From Rhodanobacter sp. MP7CTX1 (GTDB lineage: Bacteria; Pseudomonadota; Gammaproteobacteria; Xanthomonadales; Rhodanobacteraceae): 64,000 bases of DNA. The notes below the pieces were generated by a model that was given only the letters and a program-made list of their open reading frames with translations, had not been told where the DNA came from and ran no database searches. This document shows positions 27,123-36,792 of this stretch, piece after piece. The DNA is taken from contig NZ_JACHCN010000005.1 in assembly GCF_014205795.1 (NCBI RefSeq), positions 124,001 through 188,000 of the forward strand, read 5' to 3'. How positions within the stretch are numbered: position 1 is the stretch's first letter; every line of letters begins with the position of its first letter. The position numbers and the translations under genes were made by a program.

Positions 27123-28039
27123 CAGAAATAGCCTTCCTGTTTCTTGCGCTCCATCGACGCCGAGGGATCCTGGTCGATCACCCGACCTTGCCGTTCCGAA
27201 CTGCTCGATCCGGCCATTTCCTCGATGATCCTGGCCAGCGAGTCGGCCGAGGACTCCACCGCGCCCGTGAGCGGGTAACAGCCCAGAGTGCGGAAGCGCA
27301 CTTCACGCAATTGCACGGTTTCACCATCGCGCAAGGTGAAGCGATCGTCATCAACCATGATCAGTGCGCCATCGCGCTCAACCACCGGGCGCGGCTTGGC
27401 GAAATACAAAGGCACCACCGGAATGTTTTCGCGCTGAATGTAAAGCCACACGTCCATTTCGGTCCAGTTCGACAGCGGAAAAACCCGCACGCTTTCACCC
27501 TTGCGGATACGCGTGTTGTACGTGTGCCAGAACTCCGGACGCTGATTCTTCGGGTCCCAACGGTGCTGCGCATTGCGGAACGAAAAGATGCGCTCCTTGG
27601 CGCGCGACTTTTCCTCGTCGCGCCGGGCCCCGCCAATGGCCGCATCGAAACCGTACTTGTCCAGCGCCTGCTTGAGCGCGACGGTCTTCATGACGTCGGT
27701 ATGCACGGTGGCCCCATGGGTCAACGGCGAAATTCCCTGTCGCACACCGTCTTCGTTGATATGCACCAGAACTTCCACATCACCGGTCGCCGCCACCTGT
27801 TCGCGAAACTCGATCATTTCGCGAAATTTCCACGTGGTATCGACATGCAGCAGCGGTATCGGCGACCGCGCCGGATAGAACGCCTTGCGCAGAAGATGCA
27901 GCAGGACCGAGGAATCCTTGCCGATGGAATACAACATCACCGGATGCTGAAAACTGGCCAGCACTTCGCGAAAGATGTAAATGCTTTCGGCCTCGAGGTC
28001 ATCGAGATGGGAGTGCGGCGGCAAAGAAAGTGTGGTCAT
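27122..28039 (-). CDS. cysD: Sulfate adenylyltransferase subunit 2
   Basis: Catalytic ATP-pyrophosphatase subunit of ATP sulfurylase that forms APS from sulfate and ATP; 305 residues, normal. The PP-loop is at about 38-44 (SIGKDSS), and [20 protein letters not shown] and [20 protein letters not shown] are family motifs. It leads the cysD-cysNC operon. A Cys regulator site was not recognised in the 88-base gap upstream. Confidence 0.97.
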   Translation of the reverse strand: MTTLSLPPHSHLDDLEAESIYIFREVLASFQHPVMLYSIGKDSSVLLHLLRKAFYPARSPIPLLHVDTTWKFREMIEFREQVAATGDVEVLVHINEDGVRQGISPLTHGATVHTDVMKTVALKQALDKYGFDAAIGGARRDEEKSRAKERIFSFRNAQHRWDPKNQRPEFWHTYNTRIRKGESVRVFPLSNWTEMDVWLYIQRENIPVVPLYFAKPRPVVERDGALIMVDDDRFTLRDGETVQLREVRFRTLGCYPLTGAVESSADSLARIIEEMAGSSSSERQGRVIDQDPSASMERKKQEGYF

Positions 28040-28127
28040 GGGGTGGGAGATTCTTCATGTTGTTTGTCGCAACCAAGAGCCATTGCGCCGATCGGCGTCG
28101 CACCTGATTGGATATCTTACGTAATAA

Positions 28128-29525
28128 TCAGGCGATGACCGGATATGTCGGCTCGACATCCAGTGTCGCCGCGCAGACCGATGCCAGTTCCAGCAGACGC
28201 AGATCCGAGCCGCGCGCACCGACGAGCTGCAGACCGATCGGCAGGCCGTTCGGCAACGTACCCATCGGCAGACTGACCGCCGGGCAGCCGGCCAGGCTGG
28301 CGAAGCTGGTCAGGTCGGCTTGCGAAGCGGGTGCCGGACCGTCCAGCGGGAACGCCCCCTGCGGAGTCGTGGGCAACACCAGCACATCGACCTGGGCGAA
28401 CAGCCGGCGCATCTTCAAGGTAGCCGCATCGAGTACGCGATCGGCCACGGCATAATCGGCCGCACTCTTGTTGGCCGCAAAGTCGAGCATGTTGCGGAAG
28501 TGGCTGGACACCGGGTGCTGGGTGTTCGCCAGGTCCTCGGCAAAGGTGCTGAGCATCTCCGCCTCCATCAACAGCAGGCCGGCACGACGGGTACGACTGA
28601 AATTCCAGTCGGCGAAATCGACCGTGCGTCGATCGCCCAGCGCATGCGGCAATTTCGCCAGCGCTGCCTCGAACACGTCGATGACTTCCGGCTGCACCCC
28701 GATGGCCGCCAGGTCGGGCAACAGCCCGGTGCGCAGGTTGCCCGGCTCCCAGTCCGGCAACGCAAACGCGACGCGGCGCCGGCGCGAGCGCGCATCGTCG
28801 GCGTCGTAACCGGCCAGCACCTGCAGCAGTACGGTGAGATCGTCTGCGCTGCGCGCGAGCAGCCCCACCGCATCGAGCCGCCGCGCCGCGGGGACCAGGC
28901 CGCGCGCGGAGATCTCGCCGTGCGTCGGCTTCAGTGCGTAGACACCGCAATAGCTGGCCGGGATGCGGATCGAACCCAGGCTGTCCGAACCCACCGCCGC
29001 CACCGCCAACCCCGCCGCGACCGCCGCTGCCGCGCCGCCCGACGAGCCGCCAGCGGTATAGCCATGCCGATGGGGATTGTGGGTGGCGCCAGAATGCGGA
29101 TTGTCGGTCACCGTGCCCAGCGCGCCTTCATCCATATTGGTCTTGCCGACCAGCACCGCGCCGGACGCACGCAGCCGTGCCACCACATGCGCATCGCCCA
29201 ACACGGGTCGTTCGCGTCCCGGCAGGCCGGCGCGGGTCGGCCAGCCAGCCATGTCGAAGTTGTCCTTCAGTGCCAGCGGAATGCCGTCAAGCCGTCCGAT
29301 CACACCGTCGCGACGGCGCCGGTCCGCCATATGGGCCTGATCCTGCAGCAGGGCCGTGCGCAGGTCGACGTAGGCATTGAGCTGTGGATTGATCCGTTCG
29401 ATCGCCGCCTGGTAAGCGTCAGCCAGCGCCTGCGGCTGAACCCGGCCCACCGCCAACCAGTGCAGCAATTGGCACAACGAGGCTCGACGCAGGTCAAGAT
29501 CAGTGATCGGCGGCATCTGGTTCAT
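28128..29525 (-). CDS. Amidase signature family protein
   Basis: Amide hydrolase of 465 residues with the Ser-cis-Ser-Lys triad: Lys87 (PLALKDNF), the cis Ser at about 161 in TAGGSSGGAAAAVAAG, and nucleophile Ser185 in DSLGSIRIPASYCGVYALKP. The signature normally reads DTGGS; DSLGS is a small deviation next to the nucleophile. AAGGAAGG precedes the ATG. Members hydrolyse varied amides or serve as GatA; absence of gatB/gatC and several substitutions argue against GatA. The substrate is unknown. Confidence 0.88.
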   Translation of the reverse strand: MNQMPPITDLDLRRASLCQLLHWLAVGRVQPQALADAYQAAIERINPQLNAYVDLRTALLQDQAHMADRRRRDGVIGRLDGIPLALKDNFDMAGWPTRAGLPGRERPVLGDAHVVARLRASGAVLVGKTNMDEGALGTVTDNPHSGATHNPHRHGYTAGGSSGGAAAAVAAGLAVAAVGSDSLGSIRIPASYCGVYALKPTHGEISARGLVPAARRLDAVGLLARSADDLTVLLQVLAGYDADDARSRRRRVAFALPDWEPGNLRTGLLPDLAAIGVQPEVIDVFEAALAKLPHALGDRRTVDFADWNFSRTRRAGLLLMEAEMLSTFAEDLANTQHPVSSHFRNMLDFAANKSAADYAVADRVLDAATLKMRRLFAQVDVLVLPTTPQGAFPLDGPAPASQADLTSFASLAGCPAVSLPMGTLPNGLPIGLQLVGARGSDLRLLELASVCAATLDVEPTYPVIA

Positions 29526-29753
29526 GGGCCTTCCTTCAATTTAGGTCCCGACTATCCGCTGGGGTGATGATTGACTGATCGTCGTCCGGGATCGGCCTGC
29601 CCTCTTCTATTCTGCACGAACGAGGAGGTGTCCATAAGGGCCGCGGGTTGCGTTTGCCGCGCCGTGCGCGAAACAGGACAATAGGGATCCACGTCATCCT
29701 GGCGCCGCCGCGCCGCGGATACACCACGATCTGCCTACCGAAGGAAGTCCGCC

Positions 29754-31355
29754 ATGAGCGAACGCGAAACGATGGAATACGACGTCATTGTCGTCGGTGC
29801 CGGACCGGCCGGACTGTCGTTTGCGATCCGCCTCAAGCAGCTCAAGCCCGAGGTCAGCGTATGCGTGATCGAGAAAGCCTCGACGATCGGCGCGCAGATA
29901 CTCTCCGGCGCGGTGATCGAGCCGCAGCCGCTGGATGCCCTGCTGCCCGGCTGGCGTGACAACCCGCCACCGATCTGCGTACCGGCTGGCGAAGATGAGT
30001 TCTGGCTGTTGAACAAAACTGGCGGCCGCAAACTGCCGGTACCGCCGGGGATGAAGAACCACGGCAACTTCATTGTCTCGCTGGGCGCCATGTGCGCATG
30101 GCTCGCGCCGCAGGCCGAGGCACTCGGGGTGGATGTATTCCCCGGCTTCGCCGCCGCCGACACTATCCATAACGACGATGGTTCGGTCGCCGGCGTGCGC
30201 ATCGGCGACATGGGCGTGGCGAAAGACGGCTCGCACAAGCCGGGCTACACCGAAGGCATCGACATCAAGGCCAAGGTCACCGTGCTCGCCGAAGGCGCAC
30301 GTGGCAGCCTCACCAAGCAGCTGATCAAGCGCTTCAAGCTCGACCAGGACAGCGACCCGCAGGGTTACTCGATCGGCATCAAGGAACTGTGGCAGGTACC
30401 GGCCGGACGCGTGACGCCGGGCAAGATCGTGCACAGCTTCGGCTGGCCGGCGGACAGCCACAGCTACGGCGGCAGCTTCCTGTATCACCTGGACAAGGAT
30501 CGCATCGCGCTCGGTTACGTCAGCGGCCTCGACTACAGCGACCCGAACTACCAGCCGTGGGAAGCGTTCCAGCAATGGAAGAACCACCCGCTGATCAAGC
30601 CACTGCTTGAAGACGGCACGATCCTCTCCGCCGGCGCGCGCGCCATCGTCACCGGCGGTTACCAGTCGCTGCCGAAAGTGGATATGCCCGGTGCGCTGCT
30701 GATCGGCGACACCGCCGGCCTGCTCAACGTGCCGAAGGTGAAGGGTACGCACCAGGCAATCAAGAGCGGCATGCTCGCCGCCGAACACCTCGTCGCCAAT
30801 GACCTGAAGTCCGCCGGCTTCGACGCGAAGCTGCGCGGCTCCGACGTGATGGCTGAGCTGAAGCAAGTGCGCAACATCAAGCCCGCATTCAAGAAGGGCC
30901 TGTGGTTTGGCCTGCTCAACGCCGCCTGGGAAACCGTTCTCCGCGGCGCCTCGCCGTGGACGCTGAAGAACAAGCCCGATTGGTCATCGCTGCACAAGCT
31001 GGGCGCGCAAGAGGAGCCAAAGCGCGACTACCTGCAGCGCACACTGGCGCCCCGCGATCGCCTTGCCGGCGTCTACTTCGCGGCCACCGAACACGACGAA
31101 GACCAGCCGATCCACCTGCACGTGGCCGACACCTCGATCTGCATCGACCAGTGCACGACCGAGTACGGCAACCCGTGCACCCGCTTCTGCCCCGCGAACG
31201 TCTACGAGATGGTGGAGGACGCTGGCGGTCGTCGGCTGCAGATCAACGCGGCGAACTGCGTGCACTGCAAGACGTGCGACATCAAGGATCCGTACGAGAT
31301 CATCACCTGGGTCACACCGGAAGGCGGTTCGGGGCCGAACTACCAGAACCTGTAG
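29754..31355 (+). CDS. Electron transfer flavoprotein-ubiquinone oxidoreductase
   Basis: Passes electrons from reduced ETF to ubiquinone at the inner membrane; 533 residues. FAD binding is at YDVIVVGAGPAGLSFA (about 9-24). The C-terminal 4Fe-4S cluster has CIDQCTTEYGNPCTRFCPAN and CVHCKTCDIKDP (about 464-515). The start has AAGGAAG upstream. It functionally links FadE (0.3 kb) with EtfA/EtfB (33.8-35.6 kb), which are separated from it only by two glycosyltransferase genes on the other strand. The identity is secure. Confidence 0.96.
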   Translation: MSERETMEYDVIVVGAGPAGLSFAIRLKQLKPEVSVCVIEKASTIGAQILSGAVIEPQPLDALLPGWRDNPPPICVPAGEDEFWLLNKTGGRKLPVPPGMKNHGNFIVSLGAMCAWLAPQAEALGVDVFPGFAAADTIHNDDGSVAGVRIGDMGVAKDGSHKPGYTEGIDIKAKVTVLAEGARGSLTKQLIKRFKLDQDSDPQGYSIGIKELWQVPAGRVTPGKIVHSFGWPADSHSYGGSFLYHLDKDRIALGYVSGLDYSDPNYQPWEAFQQWKNHPLIKPLLEDGTILSAGARAIVTGGYQSLPKVDMPGALLIGDTAGLLNVPKVKGTHQAIKSGMLAAEHLVANDLKSAGFDAKLRGSDVMAELKQVRNIKPAFKKGLWFGLLNAAWETVLRGASPWTLKNKPDWSSLHKLGAQEEPKRDYLQRTLAPRDRLAGVYFAATEHDEDQPIHLHVADTSICIDQCTTEYGNPCTRFCPANVYEMVEDAGGRRLQINAANCVHCKTCDIKDPYEIITWVTPEGGSGPNYQNL

Positions 31356-31393
31356 GCGAGGTATTGATTCGGCCCACAAATACCATGTCTGTG

Positions 31394-31540
31394 CCGTTCA
31401 CCTTGAGCGTCACGTCTATCCCGTTCGCCCTGAGCGTCACGTCTGTCCGTTCGCGCTGAGCGTCACCTCTGTCCCGTTCGCGCTGAGCGTCACCTCAGTA
31501 CCGTTCGCCCTGAGCGTAGCGCAGCGAAGTCGAAGGGCAT
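31394..31540. repeat. Tandem array of five 26-27-base units ending in a palindrome
   Basis: Units start at 31394, 31421, 31447, 31474 and 31501, each beginning CCGTTCRCCYTGAGCGT or a close variant. The last unit continues into AGCGCAGCGAAGTCGAAGGG and so forms an imperfect stem (GCCCT...AGGGC). The array follows the ETF-QO gene. It looks like expansion of half of a dispersed palindromic repeat. Confidence 0.8.
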
Positions 31541-31593
31541 CGCACAGAACTATTTGCGGATCGGATCAACCGTGGAAATCGAGAGCCCTGCAT

Positions 31594-31609
31594 AGCGGAT
31601 TGATCCGCT
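31594..31609. terminator. Short hairpin at the end of the glycosyltransferase pair
   Basis: AGCGGAT / ATCCGCT, a 7-base-pair stem with a TG loop, overlaps the stop codon of the minus-strand glycosyltransferase. It may help end transcripts from both sides; there is no T run. Confidence 0.35.
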
Positions 31610-32561
31610 AGCCAGAGTCGGATCCAGATCCTGGCAGCAGATCGCTCGGGCACGCGCCCTGCCGACCACGGAGCCCATCCCACAAGCCACGCAACATGCA
31701 GCGCAGATTGCGCGCGCGCGGCCCGATCAGAACGCCGAACAGCAACAGCTTGACCAGCACCCGTGGCAGATCCTGGGCAACCCAGACCCACGGCGTATGC
31801 GGCATCGCATACAAACGCAGACGATTGCGCATCATGTAGTACAGCCGCACCGGCCCGTGCACAACGACCTGGCCGAGACCGAACGGAAGCTCGCGGCGGC
31901 TATCCCCCAGTCGGTGATCCATCGTTGCAGTGCACACGCCGTAGAGCGCATAGCCTTGCGCGCGCGCGCGGAAACCCCACTCCAGATCCACATTGTCGAT
32001 AAACAGCCCCGCATCCATCGGGCCGACCCGATCCAGCACATCCATCGGGATCAAGGCCCCCGAACTGATCAGGAAATCGCAGGCGATGGGCTGACTGTCG
32101 ATTCCACACCAGAACTTGCGATTCACTGGAAAGTGAATACGCACGAACGGTGCATCCCGATCCTCGCGCCGGTCGTGGAAGCGCGGCCCGACGGCGGCGA
32201 CCTTGTGTGTAGTCGATAGCGTTTGCAGTGCCGACAGCAACGACACCACGATGCCGGCACCAGGCTCGCTGTCCTGGTCCAGCAGCAGTACATGACGGTA
32301 GCCGTTCGATCGCGCCCATTCGATGCCGAGGTTCTGGGCAGCGGCCAAGCCTATGTTGTGCGTCTGACGCAAGAGTGCACCGCCGGCCGACGACATTTTG
32401 TCGTCCAGTGGTTGCTGCCAATCACCCTCGCTGGCGTTGTCGACAACTACTACCGCGCCGACCTGGGGCAGCAGCCCATCGACGAGGCTCAGCAAGGCCG
32501 CAGGCTCGGGGTGATAGCTCACGATCACCGCACAGACGGTCGTCGCGGAGTGGTCAGTCAT
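31608..32561 (-). CDS. Glycosyltransferase family 2 (rhamnosyltransferase-like)
   Basis: A 317-residue cytoplasmic GT-A enzyme. VCAVIVSYHPEPAALLSLVDG opens the nucleotide-sugar fold, VVVDNASEGDW follows, and LLLDQDSEPGAGI gives the metal-binding acidic motif. GALIPMDVLDRVGPMDAGLF and the acceptor-side DLEWGFRARAQGY match rhamnosyltransferases. The start at 32561 overlaps the stop of the upstream glycosyltransferase by eight bases, so the pair is coupled. It probably adds a sugar to a surface glycan; donor and acceptor are unknown. Confidence 0.88.
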   Translation of the reverse strand: MTDHSATTVCAVIVSYHPEPAALLSLVDGLLPQVGAVVVVDNASEGDWQQPLDDKMSSAGGALLRQTHNIGLAAAQNLGIEWARSNGYRHVLLLDQDSEPGAGIVVSLLSALQTLSTTHKVAAVGPRFHDRREDRDAPFVRIHFPVNRKFWCGIDSQPIACDFLISSGALIPMDVLDRVGPMDAGLFIDNVDLEWGFRARAQGYALYGVCTATMDHRLGDSRRELPFGLGQVVVHGPVRLYYMMRNRLRLYAMPHTPWVWVAQDLPRVLVKLLLFGVLIGPRARNLRCMLRGLWDGLRGRQGACPSDLLPGSGSDSG

Positions 32562-33540
32562 GGCGCAAAAGATCCCGCAACATGGAGCGGCCTCCCGTTC
32601 CATAGCGCCGATAAGAGCCCGCACGGGCTTCGCGCAGGATCGGCAGCAAACGCCGGTATCGCGGCAACCGGCCGATCGCCACACGCTGCTCGAAATGGGT
32701 CCGCCGGTGCCGTGCCTGCGCGGCGAGATTGGAATTGCCGCCGGCTTGCCCGAGGAAATCCTCCAGCCGCTGCCATCGCTTCGCCTCGGCGATCAGCATC
32801 TGACCACGTGAAAGCAGCAGATCATGCCATTTCATCATCAGTGTGCGCCTGCGCATGCCAATCTGGTTGGCATCATGCTGGCGGTAATCGATGAGCGGCT
32901 CGTCGATGAAGTCCACCAGGCCGAATGCGGCCGCGACGGCGGTCAGCCATTCGTCGTGAATCCAGTCACGCGCTACCGGCAACGCCATCTCGACAAGCTC
33001 GCGGCGCAGCGCCGCGGTGGCACCGGTCACGAAGCTGCGGCGCAGCACGATGTCGAATGCGCGGCCGTCATGGATGGCTTGTTTCTCATCCGACGTCAGC
33101 CGCAGCGCGTCGAACAGCGAGCACTGCAGGGAATCACCTTGTGCATCCACCAGTCGCGCATCGCTATGCAACAACAGCAGCTTCGGGTCACTGTCGAAAC
33201 GCGCGACCATCAGGGCCAGCTTGTCGGGACGCCAGACATCGTCCTGATCACACAGAAACAGCACGTCACCGGTGGCCTGTTGCAGTGCCTTTGAGAAATT
33301 CTCGACGTAACCGAGATTGTTGGGGTTGCTCCACAGCTGCACCGCGATGCCCAACCCGCGTGCCCGCTCAGCAAACGCCTGCAGGATGGGCTGACTGGCG
33401 TCCGTCGAGCCGTCGTCACTCATCACAATTTCATCCGGCAGGCACGTCTGCGCCAGCAAGCTGTCGAGCTGCTGCTGCAGGTAGGCAGCCCCGTTGTAGG
33501 TGCACATGACGATGGAAAGACGGAGTCGCGTCATGCTCAT
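32554..33540 (-). CDS. Glycosyltransferase family 2
   Basis: A 328-residue enzyme with LSIVMCTYNGAAYLQQQLDS, IVMSDDGSTDAS and the acidic motif LFLCDQDDVWRPDKL, then GATAALRRELVEMALP and WIHDEWLTAVAAA in the acceptor half, as in RfbG/RfbV-like O-antigen enzymes. It is first of a two-gene minus-strand operon lying between ETF-QO and etfBA, separate from the main glycan locus. An alternative start two codons downstream exists (MSM). Confidence 0.88.
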   Translation of the reverse strand: MSMTRLRLSIVMCTYNGAAYLQQQLDSLLAQTCLPDEIVMSDDGSTDASQPILQAFAERARGLGIAVQLWSNPNNLGYVENFSKALQQATGDVLFLCDQDDVWRPDKLALMVARFDSDPKLLLLHSDARLVDAQGDSLQCSLFDALRLTSDEKQAIHDGRAFDIVLRRSFVTGATAALRRELVEMALPVARDWIHDEWLTAVAAAFGLVDFIDEPLIDYRQHDANQIGMRRRTLMMKWHDLLLSRGQMLIAEAKRWQRLEDFLGQAGGNSNLAAQARHRRTHFEQRVAIGRLPRYRRLLPILREARAGSYRRYGTGGRSMLRDLLRHD

Positions 33541-33771
33541 ACGGTGCCGTGGATGGCGATGCCAGCGCCAGGTAGACGCAATGAACCCACCGACAGGGAC
33601 GCAGGTCGATGCTTGCCCATGCCCACCAGAATCAGGCGCATGCGTATACCTTCATGTCCCACCCCTATGGCGAACAACCGCGCATCATACCCAAACGGCT
33701 GCCTGACAGCCCTGAATTCAGCCCGCGCAGAGTGCATCCGGGCTACTCCGGACCACAACACCGGCTCAGGT

Positions 33772-33777
33772 TAGAAT
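33772..33777 (+). promoter_or_regulatory. Possible -10 element of etfBA
   Basis: TAGAAT lies 58 bases before the etfB start, in the 294-base divergent region (33541-33834). No good -35 is apparent. The rest of that region shows no other recognisable feature. Confidence 0.25.
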
Positions 33778-33834
33778 AGTCCATTGTTTCATTACCGCCG
33801 GCGTCCCCCTGGATGCCCGTAGAAGGAATCACTG

Positions 33835-34581
33835 ATGAAAATTCTGGTCGGCTACAAGCGCGTCGTGGATTACAACGTGCGTATCCAGGTGAAACCCGAC
33901 GGCAGCGGCGTGGTGACCGACGGCGTCAAGCTGTCCGCCAACCCGTTCGACGACATTGCGCTGGAAGAGGCACTGCGCCTGCGCGAGAAAGGCGTTGCCG
34001 AGGAAGTGATCGTGGTCGGCATTGGCCCGGCTGATCTCACCTCACACCTGCGCAACGGCCTGGCCATGGGCGCCAACCGCGCGATCCACGTCCTCACCAG
34101 CGAGGCAGTGCAGCCGCTGACCGCGGCACGCATCTTCCTCAAGCTGATCGAGAAGGAACAGCCGGGACTGGTGATCCTCGGCAAACAGGCGATCGACGAC
34201 GACGCCAACCAGACCGGCCAGATGCTCGCCGCGCTGTGGGACCGCCCACAGGCCACGTTCGCCGGGAAGGTCGAGATCGCCGATGGCAAGGCCACGGTGA
34301 CCCGCGAAGTCGACGCCGGCCTTGAAGTGATCGAGGCCGAATTGCCGGCCGTGATCACCACCGACCTGCGCCTCAACGAGCCGCGCTTCATCAAGCTGCC
34401 GGACATCATGAAGGCAAAGTCCAAGCCGATCGACAGCATCGAGTTCAGCTCGCTCGGCGTCGACACGCACGACCATCTCAAGACCACGCACTATGCCGCG
34501 CCGGCCAAGCGCAGCAAGGGCGTGATGGTGAAGGACGCGGCCGAACTGGTCGCGGCGCTGAAGCAGAAAGGTCTGCTGTAA
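33835..34581 (+). CDS. etfB: Electron transfer flavoprotein beta subunit
   Basis: Binds AMP and, with EtfA, carries electrons from acyl-CoA and other dehydrogenases to ETF-QO; 248 residues, normal. The opening MKILVGYKRVVDYNVRIQVK, then NPFDDIALEEALRLRE, and VVGIGPADL are typical; LGKQAIDDDANQTGQML is the conserved nucleotide region. AGAAGGA precedes the ATG. It is co-transcribed with etfA across an inverted repeat. Confidence 0.97.
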   Translation: MKILVGYKRVVDYNVRIQVKPDGSGVVTDGVKLSANPFDDIALEEALRLREKGVAEEVIVVGIGPADLTSHLRNGLAMGANRAIHVLTSEAVQPLTAARIFLKLIEKEQPGLVILGKQAIDDDANQTGQMLAALWDRPQATFAGKVEIADGKATVTREVDAGLEVIEAELPAVITTDLRLNEPRFIKLPDIMKAKSKPIDSIEFSSLGVDTHDHLKTTHYAAPAKRSKGVMVKDAAELVAALKQKGLL

Positions 34582-34591
34582 CCCTTCTTCC

Positions 34592-34665
34592 GTAGGAGCC
34601 CACCCTGTGGGCGACGCCTTTCCGCCCTGCCACCGAGGAGCATCGCCCACAGGGTGGGCTCCTAC
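34592..34665. repeat. REP-like inverted repeat between etfB and etfA
   Basis: Exact 23-base arms (34592-34614 and 34643-34665), core GTAGGAGCCCACCCTGTGGG, with a 28-base loop. It lies inside the etfBA operon, so in mRNA it would form a stable stem between the two genes and could set unequal expression. Confidence 0.85.
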
Positions 34666-34685
34666 AGGAAACACCGGAGACAACC

Positions 34686-35630
34686 ATGAGCAAGATTCTC
34701 GTCATCGCCGAACATCTGGGCGGCAAACTGAACCCCTCCACCGCACGCGCGGTCAGCGCTGCGGCGGCCGTGAAACCCGAGGCCATCGATGTGCTGGTGC
34801 TGGCTGACGCGCCCGACGCAATCGCCGCCGAAGCGGCGAAGATCGACGGCGTGAGCCGCGTGCTCACGGTCACCCGCGCAGAGAACGCGCATCCGCTGGC
34901 CGCCGTACTGGCGCCACAGATTGCCAAGGCTGCCACGGGCTACAGCCATGTGTTCGCACCCTCAACCACGTTCGGCAAGGACGTCGCCCCGCGCGTCGCC
35001 GCCCTGCTCGGCGTGGCACAGGTCAGCGACGTGATGAGCGTGGAAGCTGCACATACCTTCAAACGCCCGATCTATGCCGGCAACGCGATCATCACGGTCG
35101 AGGCCGACGCCAATCACACGGTCGTCGCCACCATTCGCACCGCATCATGGCCAGCCGCCGCAAGTGGCGCCAACAGCGCACCGATCGAAGCGTTGACCAT
35201 CGACGCGGCGTTGCCCACGCATACGCGCTTCATCGAGCTCAAGCAGGGCAGCAGCGATCGTCCCGACCTTCAAAGCGCGAGCAAGGTCGTCTCCGGTGGC
35301 CGCGGCGTCGGCTCGAAAGAAAACTTCGACATCATCTACAAATTCGCCGACAAGATCGGCGCCGCCGTGGGCGCCTCGCGCGCCGCGGTCGATGCCGGCT
35401 ACGTGCCGAACGAAATGCAGGTAGGACAGACCGGCAAGATCATCGCCCCCGAGCTGTACATGGCGATCGGCATCTCCGGCGCGATCCAGCACCTCACCGG
35501 CATCAAGGACGCCGGCACCATCGTCGCCATCAACAAGGACGGTGAAGCGCCGATCTTCGAGATCGCCGACTTCGGTCTGGTGGGGGATCTGTTCAAGCTG
35601 ATTCCGGAGCTGGAGCAAGCACTCGGCTGA
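34686..35630 (+). CDS. etfA: Electron transfer flavoprotein alpha subunit
   Basis: FAD-binding subunit of ETF; 314 residues, normal. The C-terminal FAD domain is intact: [34 protein letters not shown], and [23 protein letters not shown] precedes the ATG. In Xanthomonas etfA borders the LPS/O-antigen locus, and the same is true here: glycan genes start about 180 bases downstream. Confidence 0.97.
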   Translation: MSKILVIAEHLGGKLNPSTARAVSAAAAVKPEAIDVLVLADAPDAIAAEAAKIDGVSRVLTVTRAENAHPLAAVLAPQIAKAATGYSHVFAPSTTFGKDVAPRVAALLGVAQVSDVMSVEAAHTFKRPIYAGNAIITVEADANHTVVATIRTASWPAAASGANSAPIEALTIDAALPTHTRFIELKQGSSDRPDLQSASKVVSGGRGVGSKENFDIIYKFADKIGAAVGASRAAVDAGYVPNEMQVGQTGKIIAPELYMAIGISGAIQHLTGIKDAGTIVAINKDGEAPIFEIADFGLVGDLFKLIPELEQALG

Positions 35631-35662
35631 GCGCCCTGCCGGCATCGGTGGAAGCACTAGTG

Positions 35663-35680
35663 GCCCCGCGTTCGCGGGGC
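35663..35680 (+). terminator. Hairpin after etfA
   Basis: GCCCCGCG / CGCGGGGC, an 8-base-pair G+C stem with a TT loop, 32 bases after the etfA stop. No T run follows. It probably separates etfBA from the glycan genes. Confidence 0.5.
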
Positions 35681-35808
35681 GACGGCTCCATCGTTCCCTC
35701 CACGTCCTGGACTCGCCGGGGTGCCATTGATTCACTATGGATTTTAAGGGGACGGAGCAGCTATCGGTTCGCACCCGTCACTTCGTTCCGCCCGCAGGGA
35801 ATCCGTGC

Positions 35809-36783
35809 ATGCTGACAACCACCAGCCAAAAAACGCCGCAGAGCCTGACGGATGGAGTCCCGTCGCTCAGTGTGGTGACCTCGGTATACCGGTCCGAGCG
35901 ATTTCTCGCGACCTTCATCGATGAGATGATTCTCGCCGTCGACAAGTCGGGCATCAGTGACTACGAGCTGATTTTCGTCAATGACGGATCGCCCGATGAA
36001 TCGCTGCCGCTTTTAATGCAGGCGCGTGCGGACAATCCGCGGATCAAGATCGTCGACCTGTCGCGGAACTTTGGTCATCACAAGGCCATGCTGGCTGGGT
36101 TGTCTCATGGGAAAGGCGATCTGACGTTCATCATTGACTGCGACCTGGAAGTGCGTCCAGGAGTACTCCAACGCTTTCTGGATACCCTGCGCGAGACCCA
36201 TGCAGACGTTGTGTACGGGGTGCAGGCACAGCGCAAGGGTGCACTGGTGGAGCGTGCCGGTGGCGCCCTGTTCTGGCGGCTGTTCAACATGCTGAGCGAG
36301 ACGCAGATCCCGGAAAACGTATTGAGCGAACGATTGATGAAGCGCCGCTATGTCGAGGCGCTGCTGTCGCTGGGCGATCGCAACGTCTTTCTCGGCGGCA
36401 TGATGTATTGGTCGGGTTTCCGGCAGGTAGGTACCGTAGTGGAGAAAACCCAGCGCGAAGGCGCCTCCACTTATTCCTTCCGCAAGCGGCTCTCGTTGTT
36501 GATCGAAGCGGTCACTTCGTTTTCTACCGTGCCACTGAAACTGGTACTGGCCATCGGGCTGGGCTTCACGTTGTTGGCCACCACGGCGGCCATCGCCCTG
36601 CTTGTCCGAAAGCTGCTATATCCAGCGACGGTGCTGCAGGGTTTCACCTCGCTTATGCTGGTGATGATTGGCCTGGCCGGCTTGATCATTACGGTACTCG
36701 GTGTAGTCGGGCTCTATATTGCGCGCATCTATACGCAGACACAGAATCGTCCGCTGTTCATCGTTCGCAATTTTCATGATTGA
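35809..36783 (+). CDS. GtrB/ArnC-like membrane glycosyltransferase (family 2)
   Basis: Probably transfers a sugar from a nucleotide to polyprenyl phosphate at the inner membrane; 324 residues from ATG 35809, chosen for the AGGGA site eight bases upstream. LSVVTSVYRSERFLATFIDE and LIFVNDGSPDESLPLL start the GT-A fold, IDCDLEVRPG is the acidic motif, and two C-terminal helices (about 240-262, 275-298) anchor it, as in GtrB, ArnC and DPM1-like enzymes. It heads a plus-strand operon ending near 42.1 kb. Confidence 0.9.
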   Translation: MLTTTSQKTPQSLTDGVPSLSVVTSVYRSERFLATFIDEMILAVDKSGISDYELIFVNDGSPDESLPLLMQARADNPRIKIVDLSRNFGHHKAMLAGLSHGKGDLTFIIDCDLEVRPGVLQRFLDTLRETHADVVYGVQAQRKGALVERAGGALFWRLFNMLSETQIPENVLSERLMKRRYVEALLSLGDRNVFLGGMMYWSGFRQVGTVVEKTQREGASTYSFRKRLSLLIEAVTSFSTVPLKLVLAIGLGFTLLATTAAIALLVRKLLYPATVLQGFTSLMLVMIGLAGLIITVLGVVGLYIARIYTQTQNRPLFIVRNFHD

Positions 36784-36792
36784 GGTTGATAG

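Noticed and set aside
31063-31611. Plus-strand frame continuing through the tandem repeat
   Set aside because: Its first part is an out-of-frame shadow of ETF-QO and the rest is translated repeat; there is no ribosome site.
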